A stretch of 64,000 bases of DNA from Devosia sp. (GTDB taxonomy: Bacteria; Pseudomonadota; Alphaproteobacteria; Rhizobiales; Devosiaceae): assembly GCF_017744655.1 (NCBI RefSeq), contig NZ_JAGIAW010000007.1, positions 186,001-250,000 of the forward strand. Reading direction: 5' to 3'. The translations under genes were made by a program, and so were the position numbers. The notes beneath the pieces are model-generated. The model ran no database searches. It was given only the letters and a program-made list of their open reading frames with translations, and had not been told where the DNA came from. Below are positions 35,050 through 43,672 of this stretch, in pieces (the first letter of the stretch is position 1; each line of letters starts with the position of its first letter).

Positions 35050-35119
35050 ACTTCAGCACGCCGAGGACGATGATAAGGGCCGCGAGCCAGAACAGGCGTC
35101 GTGTATTGCGCTCGTTCAT
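35030..35119 (-). CDS. 29-residue single-helix membrane peptide coupled to ispG
   Basis: A short frame begins [11 protein letters not shown] and continues as a hydrophobic helix ([11 protein letters not shown]) ending KFTGHLG. It has the positive-inside layout of a membrane micro-protein. Its ATG overlaps the ispG stop as ATGA, the same coupling used by true operon pairs in this window, so it is probably translated after ispG. It ends inside the 3' end of the opposite diguanylate cyclase gene. The function is unknown. Confidence 0.6.
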   Translation of the reverse strand: MNERNTRRLFWLAALIIVLGVLKFTGHLG

Positions 35120-36357
35120 TCCGCTGCGTTCTGCCGTCCGGTGCCGAACTTGCGCTCGATATAATCGGCCACCATCACCTTAAACTGATCGGCAACGTCG
35201 GCCCCGCGCAGCGTCGCCACCTTCTGCCCATCGACAAAGACTGGCGCGGCCGGGGTCTCACCCGTGCCCGGCAGCGAAATGCCGATATTGGCGTGCTTGC
35301 TTTCGCCCGGCCCGTTGACGATGCAGCCCATCACCGCCACCGAGAGCGTTTCGACGCCCGGATAGCGCTCGCGCCATTCCGGCATCGAGATATTGAGATG
35401 GTCCTGAATATCTTTCGCAAGGGTCTGGAAGGTCGTCGAGGTGGTGCGTCCGCAGCCGGGGCACGCCGCCACAACCGGCAGGAACTGCCTGAAACCCATG
35501 GTCTGCAGGAGTTCCTGCGCAACCTTCACTTCGGTCGTGCGATCGCCACCCGGCTCAGGCGTCAGCGAGATACGAATGGTGTCGCCAATACCCTGCTGCA
35601 GCAGAATGCCTAGGGCAGCCGACGAAGCGACAATGCCCTTCGAGCCCATGCCGGCTTCGGTCAGCCCCAGATGCAGCGCATAGTCGCAGCGCGCCGCAAG
35701 GTCCTGATAGACGGCGATAAGATGCTGCACATCCGACACCTTGGTCGAGAGCAGGATCTGATCGCGGCGCATGCCCAGCTCTTCGGCGCGCGCCGCAGAG
35801 AGCAGCGCCGACTGAATGATCGCCTCGCGCTGCACGGCGGCAGCCGAGATCGGCGCCTCGGACACGGCATTCTCGTCCATCAGTTTTGTAAGCAGTTCTT
35901 CGTCGAGCGAGCCCCAATTGACCCCGATGCGCACCGGCTTGTTGTACTTGTTGGCAATCTCGATCAGCGTCGCAAACTGCGTATCGCGCTTGGCCTTGAA
36001 CCCGACATTGCCCGGATTGATGCGATATTTGGCCAGCGCCTCGGCACAGGCCGGATGGTCGGTAAGAAGCTTGTGGCCAATGTAGTGAAAGTCACCGACC
36101 AGCGGCACGTCATAGCCCATGAAGGCAAGACGATCGCGAATGATCGGCACGGCCGCCGCGCTCTCGTCGCGATCGACGGTGATGCGCACGATTTCCGAGC
36201 CGGCGCGCGCCAGCTGCATCACCTGCTTCACGGTCGCGTCGATATCGGCCGTATCGGTATTGGTCATGGATTGGACGACGACGGGCGCCCCGCCCCCGAC
36301 CATCACGCCACCAACATTGACCCCGACTGACTGCCTACGCGGCGCTGGACCGGCCAT
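35116..36357 (-). CDS. ispG: 4-hydroxy-3-methylbut-2-en-1-yl diphosphate synthase (flavodoxin)
   Basis: The sixth enzyme of the MEP isoprenoid pathway, a [4Fe-4S] protein reducing cyclic MEcPP to HMBPP. The TIM-barrel part begins [11 protein letters not shown]. The cluster ligands are the two Cys of [10 protein letters not shown], a third Cys in [10 protein letters not shown], and the following Glu. At 413 residues it is normal. Three in-frame ATGs (36369, 36363, 36357) open the frame; I choose the last, which has AGGA correctly spaced upstream. Downstream it is coupled to the 29-aa peptide. Confidence 0.95.
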   Translation of the reverse strand: MAGPAPRRQSVGVNVGGVMVGGGAPVVVQSMTNTDTADIDATVKQVMQLARAGSEIVRITVDRDESAAAVPIIRDRLAFMGYDVPLVGDFHYIGHKLLTDHPACAEALAKYRINPGNVGFKAKRDTQFATLIEIANKYNKPVRIGVNWGSLDEELLTKLMDENAVSEAPISAAAVQREAIIQSALLSAARAEELGMRRDQILLSTKVSDVQHLIAVYQDLAARCDYALHLGLTEAGMGSKGIVASSAALGILLQQGIGDTIRISLTPEPGGDRTTEVKVAQELLQTMGFRQFLPVVAACPGCGRTTSTTFQTLAKDIQDHLNISMPEWRERYPGVETLSVAVMGCIVNGPGESKHANIGISLPGTGETPAAPVFVDGQKVATLRGADVADQFKVMVADYIERKFGTGRQNAAE

Positions 36358-36499
36358 CTTCATCCTCATTCACGCGTATCTTCGAAATAGGCCTTCCCAT
36401 CTGCGCGCGCAACTGGACAATAGCGTGACGGTACGACCCAGACCCACCGGTCGAAATCGGCAGATGCCGTTCGTCGTGGTATTGAACAGGAGCAAAGCC

Positions 36500-36703
36500 A
36501 TGACCTTCGCCGCCTATCTCAGCAATATCGAAAAGCAGACCGGCATCAGCCCCGACGAATTCATCCGCCTCGCCACCGAAAAGGGTTTTACCAAATCCGG
36601 CACCAAGGCGACCGCAATCACCGATTGGCTCAAGGCCGACTACAAGCTCGGACACGGCCACGCCATGGCCATCTACAAACTGCTGAAAGAGCAAGGGGGC
36701 TGA
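36500..36703 (+). CDS. DUF4287 domain-containing protein
   Basis: A 67-residue protein that is essentially one DUF4287 domain: FAAYLSNIEKQTGISPDEF, then the family-typical WLKADYKLGHGHAMAIYKLL. The function is unknown; some larger proteins join this domain to a DUF5655 domain. The open frame extends 127 codons upstream antisense to ispG, but the ATG at 36500, with AGGAGC upstream, is the clear start. Confidence 0.9.
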   Translation: MTFAAYLSNIEKQTGISPDEFIRLATEKGFTKSGTKATAITDWLKADYKLGHGHAMAIYKLLKEQGG

Positions 36704-36776
36704 CGAACTAGGCGCCCGCAACGAGATGTGATGGGCGGGGTATTGAACCCACCGCCCGCAGGACCATTTATCAGTC

Positions 36777-37076
36777 ATGATGAACATGCTCCTCCCCCGC
36801 CTCATTCTGTTTCGCAAGGAAGTCGTGCAGCTCTGGAAGGCCTTCTGGGCTGCCGAGACACCGTTCTACCTGAAGACGGCGACGCTGTTCGTTGCCTTCT
36901 ATCTGATCAATCCGTTCGACATCGTGCCCGATTTCATCCCGATCCTGGGATGGGTCGATGACATTGTCCTCGTGCCGCTGATGGTGAGCTGGATCGTCTC
37001 CCGCCTTCCGGTTCCAGCCCGGGTCTATGCCGGAAAATACGGCAAGACTGTCGATGGCACCGCCCGGCGGATGTAA
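36777..37076 (+). CDS. YkvA family membrane protein (DUF1232)
   Basis: A 99-residue protein. The signature YLINPFDIVPDFIPILGWVD (residues about 42-61) is the DUF1232/YkvA core, flanked by two hydrophobic segments. The protein has a basic N-terminus and probably inserts in the inner membrane; its function is unknown. It follows the DUF4287 gene by 73 bases on the same strand and is ended by a GC-rich hairpin before the convergent rcdA gene. Confidence 0.9.
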   Translation: MMNMLLPRLILFRKEVVQLWKAFWAAETPFYLKTATLFVAFYLINPFDIVPDFIPILGWVDDIVLVPLMVSWIVSRLPVPARVYAGKYGKTVDGTARRM

Positions 37077-37103
37077 TCCCCGAAGCGTTGAACGAAATGA
37101 AAG

Positions 37104-37126
37104 AGGCGCCCGCTGGGCGCCTTTGG
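37104..37126. terminator. hairpin between convergent genes
   Basis: AGGCGCCC and GGGCGCCT form a perfect 8-bp stem with a three-base loop, followed by TTTGG. The T-tract is short, so termination strength is uncertain. Confidence 0.65.
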
Positions 37127-37139
37127 CTTGTCTGGAAGA

Positions 37140-37655
37140 TTATTCCGACCGCTTGAACGCGGCATGGAGCCGCGAAAACTGATCGGCAATGCCATTGGCT
37201 TGGCCGGCGGCAACCTCGGGCAATTTGCCCCGCTCGAGCAGGTCAAGCTGAGTGACACGGTCAAAGAGCCGATCGCCTTGGTCGATAAACCCGCGCAGCT
37301 TCTCCGGCAGGTGATCATAGCCCGGCCCGCCGCGTTCCGAGGGCGTGGCTGAAAACTGCACCTTTTCCTTTTCGGTGCGCGCATTCTCACGAGAAATCTC
37401 ACCCTCATTGACCGCCCGCTGCAGCAGCAGCCAGGAGGCAATCTGCATCAGGCGCGTCGTCAGGCGCATGGATTCGGTGGCATAGAGGAACGAGGCCTCG
37501 CGCGGCAGCAGCCGGCTGTCCTCGCGCCCTTCCTGGTCGAGATAAGCGGCAACAGCTTCGATGAGGCCCATGCCCTCGCGATAGAGCAGGTCAAAGCCTC
37601 CGGAGGCCGCAATGCGCGGGCCCAGGGCAACAGCCGAACTGCTCGTCTCGCTCAT
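37140..37655 (-). CDS. rcdA: DUF1465 family protein, RcdA-type protease adaptor
   Basis: A 171-residue helical protein of the DUF1465/RcdA family. Recognisable blocks are FLYATESMRLTTRLMQIASW and LPEKLRGFIDQGDRLFDRV. In Caulobacter RcdA joins CpdR-primed ClpXP and delivers substrates including CtrA. The C-terminal segment is variable and polar. I start at the ATG at 37655; a GTG three codons earlier (37664) is equally possible. CpdR is encoded at 10864 in the same window. Confidence 0.85.
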   Translation of the reverse strand: MSETSSSAVALGPRIAASGGFDLLYREGMGLIEAVAAYLDQEGREDSRLLPREASFLYATESMRLTTRLMQIASWLLLQRAVNEGEISRENARTEKEKVQFSATPSERGGPGYDHLPEKLRGFIDQGDRLFDRVTQLDLLERGKLPEVAAGQANGIADQFSRLHAAFKRSE

Positions 37656-37830
37656 ATCCGCCACGGTCCATCCCAGCTCTAGGAATTATCGGAGAGAAGA
37701 ATCCCGCCTCTCGTTTCCCTGCCATGCTAGGCGGAAATGAGGCCAGCGTCATCCTGCGAGCGCAACTAGCCTCAACAAGTGGTTGCACGGCAGGGTGTTA
37801 TCGTGGTGCCAAAGAGAGAAACAGACGCCC

Positions 37831-37862
37831 CAAAAAGAAAAAGAGCCGTGAACCACGGCTCT
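37831..37862 (-). terminator. intrinsic terminator for the 73-aa membrane protein gene
   Basis: AGAGCCGTG and CACGGCTCT form a 9-bp stem with a three-base loop. On the minus strand it is followed by a T-rich tract (complement of CAAAAAGAAAA). Confidence 0.8.
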
Positions 37863-37950
37863 CGAAGTTAACAGGGAGGCGTCAAACAGAGGGAGAACCG
37901 CTCTGAAAAATTCAGAAAAATCTGAATAACTTCACCTTAACCGCAAAGTC

Positions 37951-37965
37951 TTAATTGTGCGTTAA
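37951..37965. promoter_or_regulatory. TTAATTGTGCGTTAA, CtrA-type full site
   Basis: TTAA-N7-TTAA in AT-rich DNA with further TTAA words at 37938 and 37979. It could act on rcdA (start about 290 bp away, though a terminator intervenes), or may simply lie behind the 73-aa gene. Confidence 0.4.
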
Positions 37966-37996
37966 CAGGAGTCGATTTCTTAACCCTGACAAAAAA

Positions 37997-38218
37997 TCAA
38001 CGCCGGCGGAACGGCGGCTGCCAATAGCGCGCCACCTGCACCTGCCACATGAAGGTCTGGATCGGCTCTTCCCGCCAGGCCTGGTCGGGGCGAATGTAGG
38101 GCGCCGGCGCATTGAGCGGGCTGCCATCTTCGACCCCGGCAAGGCGCAGCGCATAGACCAATGCAGCAGTACCCGCGGCAAGCACCAGCGCCAGCAATAC
38201 CAGAATGTTCCACGACAT
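37997..38218 (-). CDS. small single-helix membrane protein, 73 aa
   Basis: Begins MSWNILVLLALVLAAGTAAL, a membrane helix or uncleaved signal anchor. A polar region with a Pro-rich start (NAPAPYIRP) follows and the protein ends WQPPFRRR. I do not recognise a family. The ATG at 38218 is preferred over an upstream frame extension. TTAA-rich DNA precedes it (38260-38300), and an intrinsic terminator lies about 140 bases after its stop. Confidence 0.65.
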   Translation of the reverse strand: MSWNILVLLALVLAAGTAALVYALRLAGVEDGSPLNAPAPYIRPDQAWREEPIQTFMWQVQVARYWQPPFRRR

Positions 38219-38315
38219 GACGGCGACTCCCTGCCTTTGCACGGAGTGTTAGCGCAGCCGTTAACCCACCCGAACCTTTAGTCCTTCTTAACCTTAATCC
38301 GACGACTTTTACCGA

Positions 38316-38507
38316 TCAGAACTTGAACACCGCATCAGCAGCTTTTCGCGTGTCGCCGCGCGCATCGATAGCCGTCTTGAGGCGCAGGATTTCCCCTTCG
38401 AGCAGGGCGATCCTTTGCTCGAGTTCCGACACGGAAAGCGTATCGAGAACCATGCCGACATCATGCGCCACCGGCTTTTTGCGGCGCTGTTCTTCATCAT
38501 CCATCAT
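38316..38507 (-). CDS. DUF1192 domain-containing protein
   Basis: A 63-residue protein of the alphaproteobacterial DUF1192 family: MMDDEEQRRKK, then LSVSELEQRIALLEGEIL as a short coiled coil, ending with an ADAVFKF signature. The function is unknown. GGAGG five bases upstream fixes the start at 38507. It is divergent from the quinone-oxidoreductase gene, an arrangement I recall as common in this order. Confidence 0.88.
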   Translation of the reverse strand: MMDDEEQRRKKPVAHDVGMVLDTLSVSELEQRIALLEGEILRLKTAIDARGDTRKAADAVFKF

Positions 38508-38585
38508 AGCGGCCTCCAAAAATTGCTCCACAAGATGACCGTGCCGCCCTTGCCGGGCAAGCCCGCTTTACGTCAGCATACGTGC

Positions 38586-39620
38586 ATGAGCGAGCAAATC
38601 ACCCTCCCCCCGACCATGTCGGCCGTCCATGTTGCAACGCCCGGCGCCCCCGATGGGCTGCAGGTGACCAACCTGCCTCTGCCTGAAGTGAAACCGGGCG
38701 AGGTGCTGATCCGCGTTGCGGCCGCCGGGGTCAATGGACCAGACCTGGCGCAGCGGCGCGGCCATTATGACCCACCGCCCGGCGCCTCTCCCCTGCCCGG
38801 CCTCGAAGTCGCCGGTGTGGTTGTGGCTTCAGGCGAGAGCAGCAATCGTCACCGCATCGGCGCCCGCGTCATGGCCCTGACCAATGGCGGCGGCTACGCC
38901 GAATATGTCGCGGTGCCCGAGGGCCAGGTTCTCCCCATGCCCCATGGCTGGAGCTTTGCCGAAGCCGCGAGCCTGCCCGAAACCTGGTTCACGGTGACAC
39001 AGACGCTCGTCATGCGCGCCGGCCTGACCGAGGGCATGACCGTCCTCATCCACGGCGCCTCGGGCGGCATTGGCGGCGCGGCCATCCAGATCGCGACGCT
39101 CCTCGGGGCCAAAGCGATCGGCATCACCTCGAGCCCGGAAAAGTCAGCCTATGCCAAATCGCTCGGCGCCGTGGCCACAATCGACCGCAGCGAGGATATT
39201 GCCGAGCGCGTCCTCGCCCTCACGGAAGGGCGGGGTGTCGACCGCGTCGTTGACGTCGTCGGCGGAGACATGGCCGCGGTCAATGTCGCCGCCTCCGCCC
39301 GCTCCGGTCATATCGTGCTCATCTCAACGCTCGAAGGCGGCACAGCCCAAGTACCGCTGCGCCAGATGATGGCCAAGGGCATCACCATGTCCGGCTCGAC
39401 CCTCCGGCCGCAATCGAGCGAGACCAAGGCCGCCATTGCCGAGCGCATCGCCTTCTCGCTGCTGCTACATCTTTCTATGCCCGACTGGGTAAAGCCCAGG
39501 ATCACCACTTTCCCGCTTGAAGATGCCGCCCGCGCGCATGAGCAAATGGAGACAAGAAACCATATCGGCAAGCTGGTTCTCTTGACCGCCTTCGGACGAA
39601 CCCAAGAAAATTTGCGCTAA
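38586..39620 (+). CDS. NAD(P)H:quinone oxidoreductase, medium-chain dehydrogenase family
   Basis: A 344-residue zinc-free MDR enzyme close to the PIG3/Qor group. The GroES-like N-terminal domain contains AAAGVNGPDLAQRRGHYDPP, and the Rossmann domain has GASGGIGGAA at 157-166. It should reduce quinones or activated enones with NADPH. I start at the ATG at 38586; an ATG 17 codons earlier adds a non-conserved stretch. It is followed by trcR, which has its own promoter. Confidence 0.9.
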   Translation: MSEQITLPPTMSAVHVATPGAPDGLQVTNLPLPEVKPGEVLIRVAAAGVNGPDLAQRRGHYDPPPGASPLPGLEVAGVVVASGESSNRHRIGARVMALTNGGGYAEYVAVPEGQVLPMPHGWSFAEAASLPETWFTVTQTLVMRAGLTEGMTVLIHGASGGIGGAAIQIATLLGAKAIGITSSPEKSAYAKSLGAVATIDRSEDIAERVLALTEGRGVDRVVDVVGGDMAAVNVAASARSGHIVLISTLEGGTAQVPLRQMMAKGITMSGSTLRPQSSETKAAIAERIAFSLLLHLSMPDWVKPRITTFPLEDAARAHEQMETRNHIGKLVLLTAFGRTQENLR

Positions 39621-39646
39621 TAAATGGTTATGGCCTGACTTCAGCG

Positions 39647-39675
39647 TTGCGGAAACCGGGCCAAAACTCTATATT
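39647..39675 (+). promoter_or_regulatory. sigma-70-type promoter for trcR
   Basis: TTGCGG (39647-39652) and TATATT (39670-39675) are separated by exactly 17 bp. Transcription would start near 39682, giving a leader of about 77 bases. This is the best promoter I can see in the window. Confidence 0.6.
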
Positions 39676-39758
39676 GTGAGCAGTTCCCCCTCAGCATTTG
39701 GCTTTTGAGGCGGAGCGGTCCGGAGGAAAACCGGCCGCGCCAGCAGGAGAGTTTTACC

Positions 39759-40481
39759 ATGTCCCAGCCCCTACTTATGCCCAAGGCAACCGCTGTCTGG
39801 CTCGTGGACAACACGGCTTTGTCCTTCGACCAGATCGCTGCCTTCTGCACGCTGCATCCGCTTGAAGTTCAGGGCATTGCCGATGGCGACGTCGCCTCCG
39901 GCATCATGGGTGTCAATCCGATCCAGAACGGTCAGCTGACCAAGGAAGAGATCGAGAAGGGCGAGGCTGATCCCAACTATCGCCTGAAGCTGTCCGATCC
40001 AAAGGTCCGCGTCGCCGCCGTCAAGCGCAAGGGCCCGCGCTACACCCCGATCTCGCGCCGCAACGAGCGCCCCAATGCCATCAAGTGGCTGGTGCGCAAT
40101 CACCCCGAACTCAAGGATGCGCAGATCATGCGGCTCGTGGGTACCACCAAGTCCACCATCGAGTCCGTGCGCGAAAACAGCCACTGGAACGCAGCCAACC
40201 TGACCGCCATGGACCCGGTGACCTTGGGCCTTTGCAGCCAGATCGAGCTCGACCTCGAGGTCAAGCGCGCCAGTAAGGATGCCGGCATTCCCAACGAAGT
40301 ATCCGAAGGCACGACACTGCTCACCGCCGAGGAAGCCCTGGCCCGCGCCACCGCCCGCCAGGAAGAATATGGCAGCGCCGAGGGCGAAGGCGAAGGCCGC
40401 CGCACCCAGGCCCACGAAGACCTCGACGCAGATTCCGTGTTTTCCAAGCTCAAGTCGCTCAAGACCGACGCGGACGAATAA
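39759..40481 (+). CDS. trcR: DUF1013 cell-cycle transcriptional regulator TrcR
   Basis: A 240-residue protein of the alphaproteobacterial DUF1013 family, known as TrcR in recent annotation. The conserved N-terminus is KATAVWLVDNTALSFDQIAA. A basic stretch (VKRKGPRYTPISRRNER) precedes a helix-turn-helix-like region (AIKWLVRNHPELKDAQIMRL, then TTKSTIESVRE). The acidic C-terminal tail is more variable. It is expected to bind DNA or RNA polymerase; the exact role is not deducible here. AGGAGA precedes the ATG, with a strong promoter upstream and a terminator downstream. Confidence 0.9.
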   Translation: MSQPLLMPKATAVWLVDNTALSFDQIAAFCTLHPLEVQGIADGDVASGIMGVNPIQNGQLTKEEIEKGEADPNYRLKLSDPKVRVAAVKRKGPRYTPISRRNERPNAIKWLVRNHPELKDAQIMRLVGTTKSTIESVRENSHWNAANLTAMDPVTLGLCSQIELDLEVKRASKDAGIPNEVSEGTTLLTAEEALARATARQEEYGSAEGEGEGRRTQAHEDLDADSVFSKLKSLKTDADE

Positions 40482-40506
40482 GTCTTTCGGAATTTTGAAA
40501 TTGAAG

Positions 40507-40536
40507 ATCCCCGCCCTTGTGGTGGGGATTTTTGTT
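40507..40536 (+). terminator. intrinsic terminator after trcR
   Basis: ATCCCCGCC and GGTGGGGAT (one G-U pair) enclose CTTGT and are followed by TTTTTGTTTT. Confidence 0.9.
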
Positions 40537-40567
40537 TTGGGGTGCTGAGTGCCGGTGGACGCCAACG

Positions 40568-40686
40568 CCCCCTCCCATCCTCCCCCATCAAGGGGGAGGT
40601 GCCGCATCGAGCCTGTGGCACGATCCTGCCTAACTCGCCGTCCCTTCACCTCCCCCTTGATGGGGGAGGATGGGAGGGGGTGGGGC
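40568..40686. repeat. intergenic inverted-repeat element, family C copy 2
   Basis: Arms CCCCCTCCCATCCTCCCCCA / GGGGGAGGATGGGAGGGGGT with the family core ATCAAGGGGGAGGTG / CACCTCCCCCTTGAT. It is homologous to 29659-29780 but lies between co-directional genes (trcR and the TauE-type gene). Confidence 0.9.
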
Positions 40687-40773
40687 CGCACACGCGATCC
40701 GACCGACCCCCGTTGACAAACCAACCATACAAGAGTGCTCATACCCACCCTACCCGCCGGATTCGCCTTTCCC

Positions 40774-41532
40774 ATGATTGACCCCATCTTCGTTGCCGTC
40801 GCCGTCTTTGCGGTGCTCATTGTCGGCTTGTCCAAGGCCGGGCTGTTGGGGGGTCTCGGCGTTGTCGGCGTGCCGCTCCTCGCCCTCGTCATGCCGGCGC
40901 GCGATGCGGCGGGGATGATGCTGCCGGTGCTGCTCTGCATGGATGCGGTGGCCGTCTGGATGTACCGCAAGGAATTCGACCTCTCGCTCTTGAAGATCAT
41001 GCTCCCGGGCGCAGCCGTCGGCACGCTGCTAGGCTGGGCGCTTTGGGCCCTGGTCAGCGATGCCGTCGTGCTGCTCATGGTCGGCATCGTGACGCTGATC
41101 TTCGTCATCGACGCGGTCTTCCCCATTCGCAAAAAATTGGAAGGCCTGCCGCCCTCAAAACCCTGGGGCACGTTCTGGGGCGGCATTGCCGGCTTTACGA
41201 GCTTCATCTCCCATACCGGCGGTCCGCCGTTCCAGATCTACGTCCTGCCGCGCAAACTGCCGCCCGCCATCTATGCCGGCACCACCTCGGTGTTCTTCGC
41301 CATCGTCAACACGGCCAAGCTGATCCCCTATTTTTTCCTCGGCCAGCTCAACGTCCACAACCTGACGCTCTCGGCCGCATTGGCCCCGGTCGGCGTGCTC
41401 GGCGTCTTCCTCGGCATTTATCTAGTGCGCCGCATCTCGATGAAGCTCTTTTATCGGATCGCCTATTGGCTGGTTTTCCTGCTCGCCCTGCAATTGATCT
41501 GGGATGGCGCATCAAAGCTGATGGCGGGGTGA
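40774..41532 (+). CDS. TauE/SafE family sulfite-exporter-like permease
   Basis: A 252-residue membrane protein with about eight helices in two repeats. GLSKAGLLGGLGVVGVPLLA and the second-half ISHTGGPPFQIYVLP are the conserved TauE/SafE hairpins. The family moves sulfite, sulfoacetate and other anions; the substrate here is unknown. The start at 40774 has a poor ribosome-binding site, and a longer frame from 40735 is possible. Confidence 0.9.
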   Translation: MIDPIFVAVAVFAVLIVGLSKAGLLGGLGVVGVPLLALVMPARDAAGMMLPVLLCMDAVAVWMYRKEFDLSLLKIMLPGAAVGTLLGWALWALVSDAVVLLMVGIVTLIFVIDAVFPIRKKLEGLPPSKPWGTFWGGIAGFTSFISHTGGPPFQIYVLPRKLPPAIYAGTTSVFFAIVNTAKLIPYFFLGQLNVHNLTLSAALAPVGVLGVFLGIYLVRRISMKLFYRIAYWLVFLLALQLIWDGASKLMAG

Positions 41533-41599
41533 AGCACCTTCACAGGACTGTCCCGGCTGGCTAAGGTCCCGCCGGTTTAGTCTTGAGGAGTCGAGTTTG

Positions 41600-43402
41600 A
41601 TGAGCGCTGCCACACAAAAGGGCCACAACCAGTTTGGCAACCTGCCCACCTGGGACCTCAACGATCTCTATCCCGGCAAGGACAGCCCCGAATTCAAGGC
41701 CGGCCTCGAAGAAGCCAAGACGCTCGCCGCAAAATTCGAGAGCGACTACAAGGGCAAGTTGGTAGCCCTGACCAAGTCGGGCGGCCTCATCAAGGCAATC
41801 AAGGACAGCGAAGTCCTCGGCGACCTCACTGGCCGCATCGGCTCTTTCGCCTTCCTCCAATACGCCCAGCGTTCGACCGACCCTGACCGCGCCAAATTCA
41901 TGGGCGATACCAATGAAGCGCTGACCACACTCTCGACTCGCGTGCTGTTCTTCGAACTCGAACTCAACCGCGTCGACGACGCCGAGCTCGACGCGGCCAT
42001 CGCGCGCGACCCAGAGCTTGGCCGCTACAAGACCTGGTTTGCCGAACTCAGAAAAGCAAAACCCTACCAGCTCGACGACAAGCTCGAAGAGCTGTTCCAC
42101 GACAAGTCCGTCACCGCCTTCTCCGCCTGGAACCGCCTCTTCGACGAGACCATGTCCGCCCTCGAATTCGAAGTCGATGGCGAGACGCTGAACCTTGAAT
42201 CGACCCTGCATCTCCTCTCCGAAAAGGACGAGAAGAAGCGCGAAAGCGCCTTCAACGCGCTGGCGAAAACTTTTAGGGCCAATGGCCGTCTTTTCACCCA
42301 CATCACCAATGTCCTCGCCAAGGACAAGGAAATCTCGGACCGCTGGCGCGGCTACGAAGACATCGCCGACAGCCGCCACATGGCCAATTCGGTCGAGCGC
42401 GAAGTCGTCAACGCCCTGCAGTCCGCCGTCGAAGCCGCCTATCCGCGCCTTTCGCACCGCTACTACAAGATGAAGGCAAAATGGTTCGGCAAGGAAAAGC
42501 TGAACGCCTGGGACCGCAATGCCCCGCTGCCGACCAGCGACGAGCGCATCTGGGATTGGGACACGGCTGTCTCGACCGTCCTCGACGCCTATGGCCGCTT
42601 CTCGCCAGACCTTGCCGAGGTCGCAAAACCCTTCTTTAATTCAGGCTGGATCGACGCCCCGACCGGCGACGGCAAGCTCTCGGGCGCCTTCGCGCACCCG
42701 ACCGTGCCCAGCGCCCATCCCTACCTGATGCTCAACTATCTCGGTCGCACCCGCGATATCATGACCCTCGCCCACGAACTGGGCCACGGCGTGCACCAGC
42801 GCCTCGCCGCCGCGCAGGGCCCGATTCTCGCCAACACCCCGCTTACGCTCGCCGAAACCGCCTCGGTCTTTGGCGAAATGCTGACCTTCCGGGCGCTCCT
42901 CGACAAGACCACCGACCCCAAGCAGCGCTTTGCGCTCCTCTCCTCCAAGGTGGAGGACATGCTCAACACCGTGGTCCGCCAGATCGCCTTCTATACCTTC
43001 GAGCGCCGTGTCCACACCGCGCGTCGCCAGGGCGAATTGCGCACCGAGGAAATCAACCAGATCTGGCTCGATGTGCAATCCGAGTCACTCGGCGATGGGA
43101 TCATCCAGAACGAAGGCTACGACATCTTCTGGACCTATATCCCGCACTTCATCCATTCGCCCTTCTACGTCTACGCCTATGCTTTCGGCGATTGCCTTGT
43201 GAACTCGCTCTACGCACAGTATGAGAAGTCGAGTGAAGGCTTTGCGGAGCGCTATTTCGAGCTCCTGAAGGCCGGGGGGAGCAAGCATCATTCCGAACTT
43301 CTGGCGCCGTTTGGGCTGGATGCAAAAGACCCCAACTTCTGGTCGCTTGGCCTCTCGATGATCGAAGGGCTGATCGACGAACTCGAGGCGACTTCGCCCT
43401 GA
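41600..43402 (+). CDS. M3 family oligoendopeptidase F
   Basis: A 600-residue cytoplasmic zinc peptidase that trims short peptides. HELGH at 392-396 supplies two zinc ligands and the catalytic Glu, and LAETASVFGEML about 25 residues on gives the third ligand. The N-terminal helical half begins NQFGNLPTWDLNDLYPG, typical of alphaproteobacterial PepF. The start is the ATG at 41600 after GAGGAG. It is followed by cox subunit IV and the pnt genes, though joint transcription is not evident. Confidence 0.94.
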   Translation: MSAATQKGHNQFGNLPTWDLNDLYPGKDSPEFKAGLEEAKTLAAKFESDYKGKLVALTKSGGLIKAIKDSEVLGDLTGRIGSFAFLQYAQRSTDPDRAKFMGDTNEALTTLSTRVLFFELELNRVDDAELDAAIARDPELGRYKTWFAELRKAKPYQLDDKLEELFHDKSVTAFSAWNRLFDETMSALEFEVDGETLNLESTLHLLSEKDEKKRESAFNALAKTFRANGRLFTHITNVLAKDKEISDRWRGYEDIADSRHMANSVEREVVNALQSAVEAAYPRLSHRYYKMKAKWFGKEKLNAWDRNAPLPTSDERIWDWDTAVSTVLDAYGRFSPDLAEVAKPFFNSGWIDAPTGDGKLSGAFAHPTVPSAHPYLMLNYLGRTRDIMTLAHELGHGVHQRLAAAQGPILANTPLTLAETASVFGEMLTFRALLDKTTDPKQRFALLSSKVEDMLNTVVRQIAFYTFERRVHTARRQGELRTEEINQIWLDVQSESLGDGIIQNEGYDIFWTYIPHFIHSPFYVYAYAFGDCLVNSLYAQYEKSSEGFAERYFELLKAGGSKHHSELLAPFGLDAKDPNFWSLGLSMIEGLIDELEATSP

Positions 43403-43450
43403 GCTGGTAGACCGAATAGACTTAAAGACGACTATACTTTCGAGGACGAG

Positions 43451-43615
43451 ATGGCCACAAAGCACGCCGTACACCACTCCGAGCCGGTACTGGAATCCGC
43501 AATGGACTACGCCGAACACGAAAAGACCTATAATGGCTTCATTGCCGCGGTGAAGTGGTCGGTCATTTCCCTGGCCGCTTTGCTGGTGATCCTGTTCTTC
43601 GTGGTCCAGCCCTAA
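43451..43615 (+). CDS. aa3-type cytochrome c oxidase subunit IV
   Basis: A 54-residue protein with a polar N-terminus (MATKHAVHHSEPVLES), the conserved MDYAEHEKTYNGFI segment and one C-terminal transmembrane helix (about 34-53). This is the alphaproteobacterial accessory subunit IV of aa3 oxidase. GAGGACGAG precedes the ATG. In many relatives, as here, it sits next to pntAA rather than with the other cox genes. Confidence 0.88.
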   Translation: MATKHAVHHSEPVLESAMDYAEHEKTYNGFIAAVKWSVISLAALLVILFFVVQP

Positions 43616-43672
43616 ACATTTCTAGCAGGCCAAGAGCTGCCTGCCCGCCGGCAGGCGGGTAGGAGAGTTCTC

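Larger units (their letters stand above)
37656..37996. other. 341-bp AT-rich intergenic region with a terminator and a CtrA-type site
   Basis: No convincing gene lies here; the short frames at 37724-37906 lack coding character. The region holds a minus-strand terminator (37831-37862), a TTAA-N7-TTAA site (37951-37965) and several extra TTAA words. It separates rcdA from the 73-aa membrane protein gene on the same strand. Confidence 0.7.

Noticed and set aside
37724..37906. 60-aa frame in the rcdA upstream region
   Set aside because: No homology, no ribosome-binding site, and it overlaps a terminator hairpin.
40713..40741. TTGACA upstream of the TauE/SafE gene as a promoter
   Set aside because: No acceptable -10 box at 16-18 bp spacing.
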